From: Gammaproteobacteria bacterium
GTDB lineage: Bacteria; Pseudomonadota; Gammaproteobacteria; Steroidobacterales; Woeseiaceae
Assembly (NCBI GenBank): GCA_024640305.1
Contig: JAHEFG010000001.1
Location: forward strand, 139,476 to 203,475
Length of the DNA: 64,000 nt
Direction of reading: 5' to 3'
The stretch's first letter is position 1. Each line of letters begins with the position of its first letter. Below the pieces are notes generated by a model. It worked only from the letters and a program-made list of their open reading frames with translations. It did no database searches and was not told the origin of the DNA. A program made the position numbers and the translations under genes. This document shows, piece after piece, positions 24,127 through 36,058 of the stretch.

Positions 24127-26037
24127 ATGCGCTATCTCCTGCAACTGATATCTCTCGTCGCGGTTCCTGGTTTCGCGGGCTGTGCACAACCGTCAGACCC
24201 CGAACCGGAAACGCAGCAGCACCTCCCTACAACGGTCCTTGCTGGCCGCCTGCACGCGAAAGCACTTAACGAGGCCAGCGGTATCACCCGCTCGCAACGG
24301 CGAGAAGACGTTTACTGGCTGGTCAATGACAGCGGCAAACCACGCCTTTACGCTATCGATAGTACCGGCAGGGATCTGGGTCGCATCAAGGTCGACGGCG
24401 CGAAGCATGTCGACTGGGAAGACATCGCGTCGTTTACCCTGGATGGCAAACCGTACCTGCTGATCGCTGATATCGGCGACAACGACGGCAAACGCAGGGA
24501 TGTAACCATCTATGTCGTAGAGGAACCTGAACCCGATCAGGGCGAAACCGAGATTGCCTGGAGCTTTGACTTCAGCTATCCCAAAGGCCCCCGCGATGCT
24601 GAATCGCTGACCGTCGATAGCGACAATGGGCGGATTCTCGTCCTCAGCAAACGCGAAATCCCGGCCGTGTTGTACGAGCTGCCGCTGCGCCCAAAGACGG
24701 ACGGCCGACAAGAAGCAAAACCACTCGGTGCGGTTCGCAGCCTGCCACAGCCTTCTCGTCGGGATGTCGAGTTCGCACCTGCAACCGACAAATGGTTCTG
24801 GCAGCCGACAGCCATGGACATTGCGGCGGATGGGCGCGCGGCGGTGATCCTCACCTACGGCGGCGTCTACTATTACAGGCGCGCGGAGGACAGCACCTGG
24901 TTCGAGGCCTTCCAGACGCGCCCCGCTGCAATTAGCGTCGGTGATTTCGACAAGGCTGAATCGGTCGTAATCAGCGCGGACGGCAAAAGTGTTTTTGTCA
25001 CATTTGAAGGTTCCAACGCAATTATTCTGCGCATCGACCTCAATCTGTTCGCGGCTCCCGCGCAATCGGTCAGCATCATGACCATGAATTTTCAAAACCT
25101 GTTCGACAACATCGATGACCCGGCAAAAGATGACAAGGCGTATCTGCCACTCGAAGCGAAGCAGTCCGAAGCCCATATCGCCGCGTGCAACGAGATCCCG
25201 GTTGAATCCTGGCGTGACGAATGCCTGAATCTGGACTGGAGCGACGCAGCAGTAGATCACAAGCTGTCGGTAATTGCGGATACGATCAAGCAGGTCGATA
25301 ACGGACGCGGTGCTGACATCATCGCCGTGCAGGAAGTTGAGAACATCGCAATCCTGGAGCGATTGCGCAACGAGTACCTGGCTGACAATGGTTATTTGCC
25401 GGCGATATTGATCGAAGGCACCGATGCCCGCGGCATAGACAGCGCATTCTTGTCCAGACTACCGCTCGCAGAACCAGCCATTTTGCACCCACTTGTACTG
25501 GACGAGTTTCCTGAACGTGCCGGCGATACGCGCGGCGTTCTCGAAGCCACGTTTAGACTGCCTGATGGTTCCTTGCTGACCGGTTTCGCCGTGCATTTTC
25601 CAGCGCCGTATCACCCGACCGAAATGCGTGTACTCGCCTACGAACATCTCGCAGCCCTGCAAGACGATTTGCCGCCCGAGCACAACGTCTTCGCCGCGGG
25701 CGATTTCAATACGACCAGTACTGAAGATGCGCAGAAGAACCTGTTGGCGCAATATGCGCGACCGTTCTGGATGATTTCCAATGATGCCTGCACGGATTGC
25801 CCGGGCACTTACTACTATGCCAGGGACGACAACTGGTCTTTCCTGGATATGATTCTCTTTTCACCGGCCAGCAGCGCAGAGACAACCTGGCAGGTTCGTG
25901 CTGGTTCCGTGCATCTGGCGAATCGAAACCCGGACCAGGTCAGCGAAAACAATACGCCAAACCGATACAATTCTGCAGCCGGAACAGGGGTGTCCGATCA
26001 TTGGCCACTCGCAGTGACGCTCGAACCGCGCCCATAA
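24127..26037 (+). CDS. Lipoprotein with propeller-like N-terminus and endonuclease/exonuclease/phosphatase domain
   Basis: A 636-residue predicted lipoprotein (lipobox FAGC at 16-19). Residues 45-310 look like a beta-propeller (VYWLVNDSGKPRLYAID, DWEDIASF, YLLIADIGDN). Residues 315-636 are an endonuclease/exonuclease/phosphatase domain: MTMNFQNLFDN, IIAVQEVEN with the metal glutamate, GDFNTTSTEDAQ and SDHWPL with the terminal catalytic His. Such domains occur in secreted DNases (ExeM/NucH types), so extracellular DNA degradation fits the nucleotide-catabolic setting. A phosphoesterase for another substrate cannot be excluded. A strong terminator follows directly. Confidence 0.82.
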   Translation: MRYLLQLISLVAVPGFAGCAQPSDPEPETQQHLPTTVLAGRLHAKALNEASGITRSQRREDVYWLVNDSGKPRLYAIDSTGRDLGRIKVDGAKHVDWEDIASFTLDGKPYLLIADIGDNDGKRRDVTIYVVEEPEPDQGETEIAWSFDFSYPKGPRDAESLTVDSDNGRILVLSKREIPAVLYELPLRPKTDGRQEAKPLGAVRSLPQPSRRDVEFAPATDKWFWQPTAMDIAADGRAAVILTYGGVYYYRRAEDSTWFEAFQTRPAAISVGDFDKAESVVISADGKSVFVTFEGSNAIILRIDLNLFAAPAQSVSIMTMNFQNLFDNIDDPAKDDKAYLPLEAKQSEAHIAACNEIPVESWRDECLNLDWSDAAVDHKLSVIADTIKQVDNGRGADIIAVQEVENIAILERLRNEYLADNGYLPAILIEGTDARGIDSAFLSRLPLAEPAILHPLVLDEFPERAGDTRGVLEATFRLPDGSLLTGFAVHFPAPYHPTEMRVLAYEHLAALQDDLPPEHNVFAAGDFNTTSTEDAQKNLLAQYARPFWMISNDACTDCPGTYYYARDDNWSFLDMILFSPASSAETTWQVRAGSVHLANRNPDQVSENNTPNRYNSAAGTGVSDHWPLAVTLEPRP

Positions 26038-26040
26038 AAA

Positions 26041-26064
26041 AAGGCCAGCCCGAAGGCTGGCCTT
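26041..26064. terminator. Bidirectional intrinsic terminator
   Basis: A perfect 10-bp stem, AAGGCCAGCC with GGCTGGCCTT, closes a CGAA tetraloop. A run of seven to eight A on the left gives a U-tract for minus-strand transcripts, and CTTT follows on the right. It separates the convergent nuclease and TonB receptor genes and probably ends both, more efficiently the receptor transcript. Confidence 0.9.
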
Positions 26065-26085
26065 TGAAGCTTCAAGCATAACGTC

Positions 26086-29000
26086 CTAGTTGAAGTTCAC
26101 CTCGAGTCCAAGACGCATCTCCCACAGCGAGGAGAATGATTGCAGATCCGAGAGACTTCCTTCGCTGAACTCCTCGAAGATATACGCACCTGACGGATCA
26201 AGCGATACGTCGACAACGCCCTGCGAACTAAACGCCGCGTCGTACACCCGGCCCCAGTCGCTATTGAGCATATTCGTGAAGTTGTAGATCTTCAGGAATG
26301 CACGCGCTTTGAGGTCGTCCATGCCCAGCGGAATCTCCTGGTCGACGCGCAGATCGATGCGTGAGTTGGCTCTCGACGTCTGACTGTTGCGCCCGACGAA
26401 CGTACCGCCTTTGAGTTCACGCTTGCTGGCCCAGTCGAAAAACGCCGCCTGGTCGAAGCCAGGATCGAATATGACATTCGGGTCGCTCGGGCCATCCGGC
26501 ACGTACAACAGGTGACGACTTGAGAAGCCAACCTGCAACACATCGTCGGAAACCATCGTGTAGGTACCCGGCTGACCGGTGCTGTAGTAGCCCATCATCG
26601 TGAATCGTGTTGTATTGTCACCCCAGAACTCACGCGCAAAACTCGCACGCAATGTTACCCGGCTTTTTACGTTGTAGTTACCGGTAGCTGCTCGCGGGTA
26701 ATTGATGTCGTTCGTTGCAACATTGTTGTAACTCGACTCTCCGGTGAATGACGCCATCGGTCCGGCGTCCTTGACGTCGGTGCGGGCGTAGCCAAGCATC
26801 AGATCAAGTCCCCAGTCGAAATCCTTCTTGAAGACAGCCGAGAACACTGTGCCATCGCCATCTGCTCTTGCGTTGGTCAGCATCAGGTTACCTTCACCAG
26901 CGCCTGGTATAGCCGTGTAGATTGGTGCGCCAGCCAGCGTATCGTTGCCGGGGAGGTGCTCCTGCGACATATCAATGTAGATAGCCCCTTTTTCGAGACG
27001 CGTATACATGAAGTCGATATCGGCTGTGATACCGGCCCATGGCATATCCCATGTACCGCCCAGAGCGAGCTTCCATTCCTGCGGCGCTTCATAGTTGGGA
27101 TCGATCAGGTTATTGAAGAAGAACGAGCCCTCATCACCTGAGACCGCGGCAACCTCATCGTATAAAACCTGAGGAATAGCGCCACCGACCGGGCCGGCGA
27201 TTGTCGGGATACCACCATCGAATATCGATAAGGCGTGGAAGTAATCTTCCCGCACCTGCACGTTCGTGATGCCGTCCCGGCTCCACGCATTACCCAGCCA
27301 GACATTCGGGTTACCGCCCGAATACAGGCCAAGGCCGCCACGCAGCGTCAGGTCATCACGATATCCCCACGTGAAACCAACACGAGGCATCAGGATGTCA
27401 ACGCCATCGAGACCGCTATCGTTGCGCACGCCAATAGCATTCGACAGAGTCGAATTGTATGTCGGCGAATCGCTGCTATCGATCCATTCGTAACGCAGTC
27501 CAGCCGTTAGCGTGAAATCGTTGTCGGCGAAGTAGATTTCGTCCTGAATATACAAGGCGTTTTGCGTATTGATGAAGTTCGCAGCCGCATCATTCGGATC
27601 ATTGGTACCGCCACCACTACCGTAGTAGACGCGGTAGGGACGCCCAAGCTCGAAATGGTCGATGCCGTCAGGCTGACAGGTGAAATTAGCGCCACCAGCG
27701 CCGACAACTACGGTGTTGTCAAAGCGTTCCTGAGCCGTCAACGCAGCACAAGCCGGATCGTTAGAACCGAAGGACGAGTCACGATAGTCCCACTCACCGC
27801 CGCGCGAATGCTGCACGAAGATGTTGAAGACCTCGAGTTCCTCGGTCTCAAAACCCGCGCTAACGACATGGTCGCCAATCAGGTATTGCCCTGACATCTT
27901 GAAAAGTTGTGAGTCTGTATACAACTTATTCGCCTGGCGCGAGTCGTCCGCACCAAGGTAAATGATGTTGTCGAAACCGTTGACGTTGATTTGATGATCA
28001 CCAATGTCCTTCGGTCCTACGGTTACCTGCGAATCATCCATCCGCGTATCCGTAAAGTACAACTGCGTCGACAACGCATCGCTCCACTGCGAATCGAGAA
28101 TCAGGGTGGTTGTCTTCGAGACAGATCCCTTGTCATAAAAGTGATTGGAAAACTCGAATTCGTACGGATCGCTATCGGACGAACGTGACTGCACGCCATC
28201 GTAGTCGTTGTAGATAGCCGCGAGATTGTGGTTATCGTTGATGTCCCAGTCCAGGCGAACGAAGAAGTTCTCTGCCGTCTGGGCGCCATCCTGACCCTGA
28301 CCACCCGGGTCAAAGCCATAGATATTCTCAGCAATATTCAGCACGCGCTGGTAATCAGATTGCGACAGCCACGGACGCTCTTCGCCATTGCCTGATCCAT
28401 CGTAGCCGGCAGCAAGGAATCTCGGCTCTTCCTGTTCTTCATAGGCAACGAAGAAGAACAGCTTGTCCTTGATGATCGGACCGCCAACACTGAAGCCTTG
28501 CTTCGTTTCCTTGTAAGGCTCTCCGCTGAGATCCAGACCGTCGAGCTTATCTTCTCTCATGCTTTCGGTTGTGTACTCGTAGAAGACATTCGCCTCCCAC
28601 TCGTTAGAGCCCGACTTGGTGACGGCATTGATGTTACAGGCAGAAAAGCCGCCGTATTTAACATCGAATGGCGCAAGTTCGACAGATACCTGCTGGATTG
28701 CATCGTACGGAAACGGCATGCCTGTAGCAGTTGAATATCCGTTTGTGTTCAAGCCGAAACGATCCTGGTGGCTAACACCGTCCAGAGTGATGTTGTTAAA
28801 GCGTGGGTGCTTACCAGCACAGTTGATCTCGAACCCATCAAGGTTAAGCCGCGGATCGATTCCATAGACATCTTTAATGTCGCGATTGAATGCAACCGCG
28901 CTATCCAGATCGTATTCGCCAAAGGTCGCTGTCGGTCCCGATGTGACTTCAAATGCCTGGCCCATCTGACCAAGAGCGACGATTTCCTCGATCTCTTCGC

Positions 29001-29319
29001 CGAGGCGGACTGTCAGGTTGTAGGTCTCGCCCAGGGAAATTGAAGCGACTTCTACTGTTTGCTCGTTGTTGACCGTGACTGTGTACGGTCCACCAACCGC
29101 CAGGTTGGTTGCGAGAAACGTTCCGGTATCGTTGGACTGCAAACGGCGTTGACTGCCTGTGCGCAAATCCTGAATAACGACTGCAGCGCCCGCGACCGGC
29201 GCGCCTGTGTCATCGAGAATCCTGCCGCGCATCGATGAAGACGTATCCTGCGCCTGCGCCAGTATTGGCACGACTAATAGCGCAGCAAGCGGCAAAAGCT
29301 TACTAAAAAATCTGTTCAT
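26086..29319 (-). CDS. Oar-like TonB-dependent receptor 1
   Basis: A 1077-residue outer-membrane receptor. The signal peptide (PLAALLVVPILAQA) is followed by a carboxypeptidase-regulatory-like domain (SMRGRILDDTGAPVAGAAV), a plug domain around 120-230 (NITLDGVSHQDRFGLN, SACNINAVTKSGSNEW) and a large beta-barrel ending in an aromatic-poor EVNFN. This architecture is that of Oar/OmpA-related receptors taking up large or complex ligands. Its position between a nuclease-like lipoprotein and nucleotidases suggests nucleic-acid fragments or nucleosides, but the sequence does not show the substrate. A GAGG ribosome-binding site precedes the ATG. Confidence 0.9.
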   Translation of the reverse strand: MNRFFSKLLPLAALLVVPILAQAQDTSSSMRGRILDDTGAPVAGAAVVIQDLRTGSQRRLQSNDTGTFLATNLAVGGPYTVTVNNEQTVEVASISLGETYNLTVRLGEEIEEIVALGQMGQAFEVTSGPTATFGEYDLDSAVAFNRDIKDVYGIDPRLNLDGFEINCAGKHPRFNNITLDGVSHQDRFGLNTNGYSTATGMPFPYDAIQQVSVELAPFDVKYGGFSACNINAVTKSGSNEWEANVFYEYTTESMREDKLDGLDLSGEPYKETKQGFSVGGPIIKDKLFFFVAYEEQEEPRFLAAGYDGSGNGEERPWLSQSDYQRVLNIAENIYGFDPGGQGQDGAQTAENFFVRLDWDINDNHNLAAIYNDYDGVQSRSSDSDPYEFEFSNHFYDKGSVSKTTTLILDSQWSDALSTQLYFTDTRMDDSQVTVGPKDIGDHQINVNGFDNIIYLGADDSRQANKLYTDSQLFKMSGQYLIGDHVVSAGFETEELEVFNIFVQHSRGGEWDYRDSSFGSNDPACAALTAQERFDNTVVVGAGGANFTCQPDGIDHFELGRPYRVYYGSGGGTNDPNDAAANFINTQNALYIQDEIYFADNDFTLTAGLRYEWIDSSDSPTYNSTLSNAIGVRNDSGLDGVDILMPRVGFTWGYRDDLTLRGGLGLYSGGNPNVWLGNAWSRDGITNVQVREDYFHALSIFDGGIPTIAGPVGGAIPQVLYDEVAAVSGDEGSFFFNNLIDPNYEAPQEWKLALGGTWDMPWAGITADIDFMYTRLEKGAIYIDMSQEHLPGNDTLAGAPIYTAIPGAGEGNLMLTNARADGDGTVFSAVFKKDFDWGLDLMLGYARTDVKDAGPMASFTGESSYNNVATNDINYPRAATGNYNVKSRVTLRASFAREFWGDNTTRFTMMGYYSTGQPGTYTMVSDDVLQVGFSSRHLLYVPDGPSDPNVIFDPGFDQAAFFDWASKRELKGGTFVGRNSQTSRANSRIDLRVDQEIPLGMDDLKARAFLKIYNFTNMLNSDWGRVYDAAFSSQGVVDVSLDPSGAYIFEEFSEGSLSDLQSFSSLWEMRLGLEVNFN

Positions 29320-29775
29320 TGGGTTTTCCTCTACTTATTCGAGTGGAACGGTTTTTATTGCATTTCTGGACAGGCATCGGCGCAACAGCGTCTTGTCGGA
29401 CAAAAACAACAGCCGCAAGTTGAGCCTGCCGATAATGGACGCCATTGTCGCTCTTTGAATACAGGCTGACAAGTTTGTTTGCTGCGTCTGGCAAGGACTG
29501 GAAATATCGACGTCAAAATCGGCTTTTCGACGCCGCGCGATGCGCCATATAAGCATTGAGCATCGCCGATAGTCTTATTCGACAAGCACTTGCACTTGCC
29601 TCGTCAAGCCCTTGTTTTTATTGAATATGGATTAAAAGTGTCCAGGTTTACAGCTGCCGCGCTCAGCGGTGCCTGGCTCTCGATCAGGTCTGACACGCGA
29701 CATTGGGGCCTTTCGAGGTGTCGCGCGCATACGTAATAGACGCATGTTGTATTTTTGCCACGTTAGCCTTCGGAC
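29320..29775. other. 456-bp intergenic region upstream of TonB receptor 1
   Basis: No convincing gene is seen here. It should contain the leader and promoter of the receptor at 26086-29319 and the end of the 5'-nucleotidase transcript. A pair of 7-base arms, CGCGACA at 29696-29702 and TGTCGCG at 29719-29725, could form a hairpin about 50 bases after the nucleotidase stop, without a U-tract. An AT-rich patch at 29610-29635 is the likeliest promoter area, but I cannot define boxes. The long leader leaves room for post-transcriptional control. Confidence 0.4.
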
Positions 29776-31374
29776 TCAATTTCCGCTGAAACATTGCGCA
29801 ACCGGTTCCTCGTGAACCTCTATTCTTGGCTTGCCAGGATCGACGGGTGCGCCAATCGACCGGCCTTCCGACTGAGCCCTCAGGATCCCGTCGAGGACGA
29901 GGTACTTGAGTTCCGACCCAGGCCGCGACACCGGACTGTCCTGCGGTAGCTCATAACCGTCGCCGCCGTTATACAGGAAGTCGGGAACGACAAGTGTGTA
30001 TTCCCTTGCTGAATCTATCTCCTGCCAATTGCCGCCCACCGGCACCTGCAGACTGACAATGCGTTGGCCGACTACCCTGCTACGGTCTACGCAGACGCGA
30101 AAACCGGCAATTTGCGGAAAGTAACCCTGACTACCGCCGGCGCCGCGAAACCCGGCCTCCATCACACGGCTGAATTCGTCCCCACTAATCGTCATGTACC
30201 GCAAATAAGATGAAAAGCCAAAAGTCCTGCCGATATCCTCAAACGTAATGTCATCGGCAATGAAGTCGTCGATGCGCAGTGTGCCACTATTAATGAATGC
30301 GAAATCCGCCGCCGGTGTCCCGAAAGCCGTGAGCATCTGGTCGACGATGAAATTCCCCCAGGCCGTTTCCTGCGAGCGAGTCGTTTCTTCCGTCGCATCC
30401 ATAGGAAACGCAGCTTCGCCCACTTTTGCTTCAAGAAATGGGTACAGCGCAAGCAGGCGGGCGCGCCACTTGCGGTTTATAAGCTCGTAGTCAGGATCTA
30501 TAGCCACGCCCTGGCCAAGGTTCAGCATGTGGACATCAATGTGTCCAACTCCTGCGGCGTCGAAATCGACGTCGATGCGCCAGATTGCCCTGGCGTTGGA
30601 AGCACCTTTCATCACGGCTGCAGTAGATCCGGTCTGTTCGCTGAATTCGGGTTCGTGATCGTGGCCGCCAACAACGAATGCCAGCGTCGGATGATCCCGT
30701 CTGAGTTCCGCGACCTGCCGGTCAGTCGCCATGTACAAATGCGTCAGCCCGATTATCAGATCGACACCACGCGATTCGAAGTCTTCGATAACGCGCTTCG
30801 CCACACCCAGGTAATCCTTGTCGACGGTCACGTAGTCGCGATCATTGCCGCCATCTTCAACATGCGACGTCAACGAAAAAATCCCGATGCTTTTGCCGGC
30901 ATATTCAAAGGTAAAACCGGACAGCAGCATCGCATCCGCCGCAGCATCTCCGGTGTTAAAGCGGTAGTTATCACCGAGCCAGTCGAACCTGGATTCGCGA
31001 AGCGCATTGATAAGGTGCTCTGGAGTACGCCGATCGAATTCATGGTTGCCGGCCACAAAATATACAGGTGCGAGAGCGTCGACATAATTAAGTGCCTCGA
31101 CCATCTGCAGCCCATTCCATAACTGGCTCTCGAGTGACGGATACAGCAGGTCACCGCCATGCAGCACGCGCACCTCCCTGCCCTCTGCCTGCGCTTCGCG
31201 AATTGTCGTAACGACGCGGCCAAATCCACCGAGCTTGCCGTCTTCGACGGCGCCGACTCGATAAGTGTCGTTCAGGTGAATAAAGGTAAGCCCCGTACTT
31301 TTCTCTGCAGTAGACTCAGGGGTCGCGGCACAGGCCGCGAGAAACATTGCTGCTACTAACAGGGTTCTCGCCAT
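29776..31374 (-). CDS. 5'-nucleotidase/metallophosphatase lipoprotein (UshA family)
   Basis: A 532-residue exported enzyme. The lipobox is LAAC (Cys15). The calcineurin-like domain has HLNDTYRVG, GGDLLYPS, GNHEFDRR, THLYMATD and GGHDHEPEF, and a 5'-nucleotidase C-terminal domain follows (NSGTLRID, then a substrate-pocket FLYNGGDGYELP). In this clade the first metal motif is NDxY rather than the NDxH of UshA. It would strip phosphate from extracellular nucleotides. I chose the ATG at 31374 because MARTLLVAAMFLAAC is a good lipoprotein signal; 31398 (MKTRIERS) is also possible. The start codon shares CATG with the divergent gene. Confidence 0.88.
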   Translation of the reverse strand: MARTLLVAAMFLAACAATPESTAEKSTGLTFIHLNDTYRVGAVEDGKLGGFGRVVTTIREAQAEGREVRVLHGGDLLYPSLESQLWNGLQMVEALNYVDALAPVYFVAGNHEFDRRTPEHLINALRESRFDWLGDNYRFNTGDAAADAMLLSGFTFEYAGKSIGIFSLTSHVEDGGNDRDYVTVDKDYLGVAKRVIEDFESRGVDLIIGLTHLYMATDRQVAELRRDHPTLAFVVGGHDHEPEFSEQTGSTAAVMKGASNARAIWRIDVDFDAAGVGHIDVHMLNLGQGVAIDPDYELINRKWRARLLALYPFLEAKVGEAAFPMDATEETTRSQETAWGNFIVDQMLTAFGTPAADFAFINSGTLRIDDFIADDITFEDIGRTFGFSSYLRYMTISGDEFSRVMEAGFRGAGGSQGYFPQIAGFRVCVDRSRVVGQRIVSLQVPVGGNWQEIDSAREYTLVVPDFLYNGGDGYELPQDSPVSRPGSELKYLVLDGILRAQSEGRSIGAPVDPGKPRIEVHEEPVAQCFSGN

Positions 31375-32167
31375 GCTTCGTTCAATTCTTGTCTTCATTT
31401 CAATGCTCGTTGTTACATCGTGTGCGACGCCGCCGGCATTTAACGCGCCGGACAGGGATCTGGGTTTGCTCTGGGTCAATCATGCCGCTGAGTACGAGGC
31501 ACTGACCAGGCAGGTTTACCAGTCTGCCACTGATTCGCTCGCTGAGTTTATCGAAAACCCGTCGTGGAGTGCACACCCGGGTCAGCAAGACGCAGGGGCT
31601 TTGCCGACCGCGGTGATTCTCGACGTCGATGAAACGGTAATGAACAACGCAAAATTTCAAATTGCATTCGAGCGACCGATGTCGCAGTCAAAGCTCGAGA
31701 AATGGAATGAGGAGCATTTTTCGGAACCGGTACCGGGTGTTGTGGAGTTCATCACGGCCGCTCGAGAAGCTGGCGTGGACGTGTTTTTTGTTACCAATCG
31801 CCCTTGCAGGCCGATCGACGGCAGTGCTGATCCCTGCCCGCAACGGAAATCAGCGATTCGCGACCTAGGTGAACTCGGCATCGAGACTGATGCCGCACAT
31901 ATTCTGTTGTCCGAGGAACGCGGCTGGGACAGAGCGAAAATCGCCAGGCGAGACTACATTGCGAAGACCCATCGAATCATTATGTTGTTCGGTGACGACC
32001 TCGGTGATTTCGTACCATGCGTTCGCACGAAGCTGTATGGCCCCTGCACCGAACCGGCGACCGCAGCAAGCCGCCTGGAGCTGGTCCGGAAGCATTCAGA
32101 GTATTGGGGCAAGGGCTGGTACATACTGCCAGGCCCGATGCACGGTTCCTGGACGTCGCAACTGTAG
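31373..32167 (+). CDS. HAD-type acid phosphatase lipoprotein, e(P4)/class C family
   Basis: A 264-residue predicted lipoprotein (VTSC, Cys17). The HAD motif I is ILDVDETVMNN (Asp84 nucleophile, Asp86), motif II is VFFVTNRPC, and motif III/IV lies in IIMLFGDDLGDF. The family includes Haemophilus outer-membrane lipoprotein e(P4), which dephosphorylates nucleotides including NMN outside the cytoplasm. The 5' end overlaps head-on with the 5'-nucleotidase gene, so both lipid-anchored phosphatases would be controlled from within each other's coding sequence. Length and motif order are typical. Confidence 0.9.
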   Translation: MLRSILVFISMLVVTSCATPPAFNAPDRDLGLLWVNHAAEYEALTRQVYQSATDSLAEFIENPSWSAHPGQQDAGALPTAVILDVDETVMNNAKFQIAFERPMSQSKLEKWNEEHFSEPVPGVVEFITAAREAGVDVFFVTNRPCRPIDGSADPCPQRKSAIRDLGELGIETDAAHILLSEERGWDRAKIARRDYIAKTHRIIMLFGDDLGDFVPCVRTKLYGPCTEPATAASRLELVRKHSEYWGKGWYILPGPMHGSWTSQL

Positions 32168-32227
32168 CCAAAAAAGCGTACTCTTGAGGGTTCAAAAATT
32201 CAGTAACACCTTGAAAAGAAAAAGAAC

Positions 32228-32246
32228 TCACTGTCGGCGACAGTGA
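32228..32246. promoter_or_regulatory. Inverted repeat upstream of the pyrimidine operon
   Basis: TCACTGTC-GGC-GACAGTGA is a perfect 8-bp inverted repeat ending 19 bases before the ATG of beta-ureidopropionase. It may be an operator or an mRNA hairpin close to the ribosome-binding site GAGG. There is no U-tract, so a terminator for the preceding gene is less likely. Confidence 0.5.
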
Positions 32247-32265
32247 ATCAAGCGCGAGGTTAGTC

Positions 32266-33136
32266 ATGGCAAAAGTTAAGTGTGGTCTGATTCAAATGGG
32301 ACTCAAAGGCGACGGCTCGATGGAGCCCCTCGAAATCCGTGACCGGATGATCGCAGCCCATATTCCGTATATCGAAGATGCCGCGGCCCAGGGTGTGCAG
32401 GTACTCTGTTTTCAGGAGGTTTTTACGCAACCCTATTTCTGCCCGAGCCAGGATAGAAAATGGTATGCGGCAGCTGAGAACATCCCCGACGGCTATACGA
32501 CGAAATTGATGATGGAGTATGCGAAGAAATACAGCATGGTCATCGTCGTTCCTGTTTACGAGGAGACCATGCCGGGTGTCTACTACAACACGGCCGCTGT
32601 CATCGATGCCGACGGATCCTATCTCGGCAAGTATCGCAAGACTCATATTCCACAGGTTGATCCCGGTTTTTACGAGAAGTTCTTCTTCAAACCGGGCGAC
32701 TCAGGCTGGCCGGTCTTTGAAACGGCCTACCTCAAACTCGGCGTGTATATTTGTTATGACCGTCACTTCCCTGAAGGCTGGCGGGCATTGGCCCTGAACG
32801 GTGCTGAGTACATCGTCAACCCATCAGCAACCGTTGCCGGACTCAGCAAGTACCTGTGGGAGCTCGAGCAACCGGCATCAGCCGCAGCCAACGGAATATT
32901 TATTGGCGCAATCAATCGCGTAGGTAGCGAGGAGCCATGGGCGTCATCACACAACATGGGCGAATTTTACGGCTCGAGTTATATTGTTAACCCGCGCGGC
33001 CAGATCGAAGCGCAGGCCAGCTACGGCGACGACGAGCTGCTCGTGCACGAAATCGATCTCGACATGGTGCGCGAAGTTCGCAACACCTGGCAGTTCTTCC
33101 GTGATCGCCGACCCGAGACATACGGTCCGCTAACAG

Positions 33137-33144
<8 letters not shown>
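32266..33144 (+). CDS. Beta-ureidopropionase (N-carbamoyl-beta-alanine amidohydrolase)
   Basis: A 292-residue nitrilase-superfamily enzyme with the full triad Glu51 (CFQEVFTQPYF), Lys125 (GKYRKTHIPQ) and Cys163 (GVYICYDRHFPEGWR). The sequence around the cysteine and the WASSHNMGEFYGSS segment fit N-carbamoyl-beta-alanine/N-carbamoyl-D-amino-acid hydrolases of pyrimidine catabolism. It makes beta-alanine (or 3-aminoisobutyrate), CO2 and ammonia, the last step of the reductive pathway. It is first in the operon, before transporter and dihydropyrimidinase. The next gene overlaps it by 8 bases. Confidence 0.92.
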
Positions 33145-36045
<2,901 letters not shown>

Positions 36046-36058
36046 GCGCACGCAGACT

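Noticed and set aside
24193..25260. A 355-codon antisense frame within the nuclease lipoprotein gene
   Set aside because: The plus-strand frame has a signal peptide and catalytic motifs; the antisense translation shows none.
29696..29725. Hairpin CGCGACA/TGTCGCG as terminator of the 5'-nucleotidase transcript
   Set aside because: The loop is 16 bases and no U-tract follows on the minus strand, so the evidence is too weak for a terminator call.
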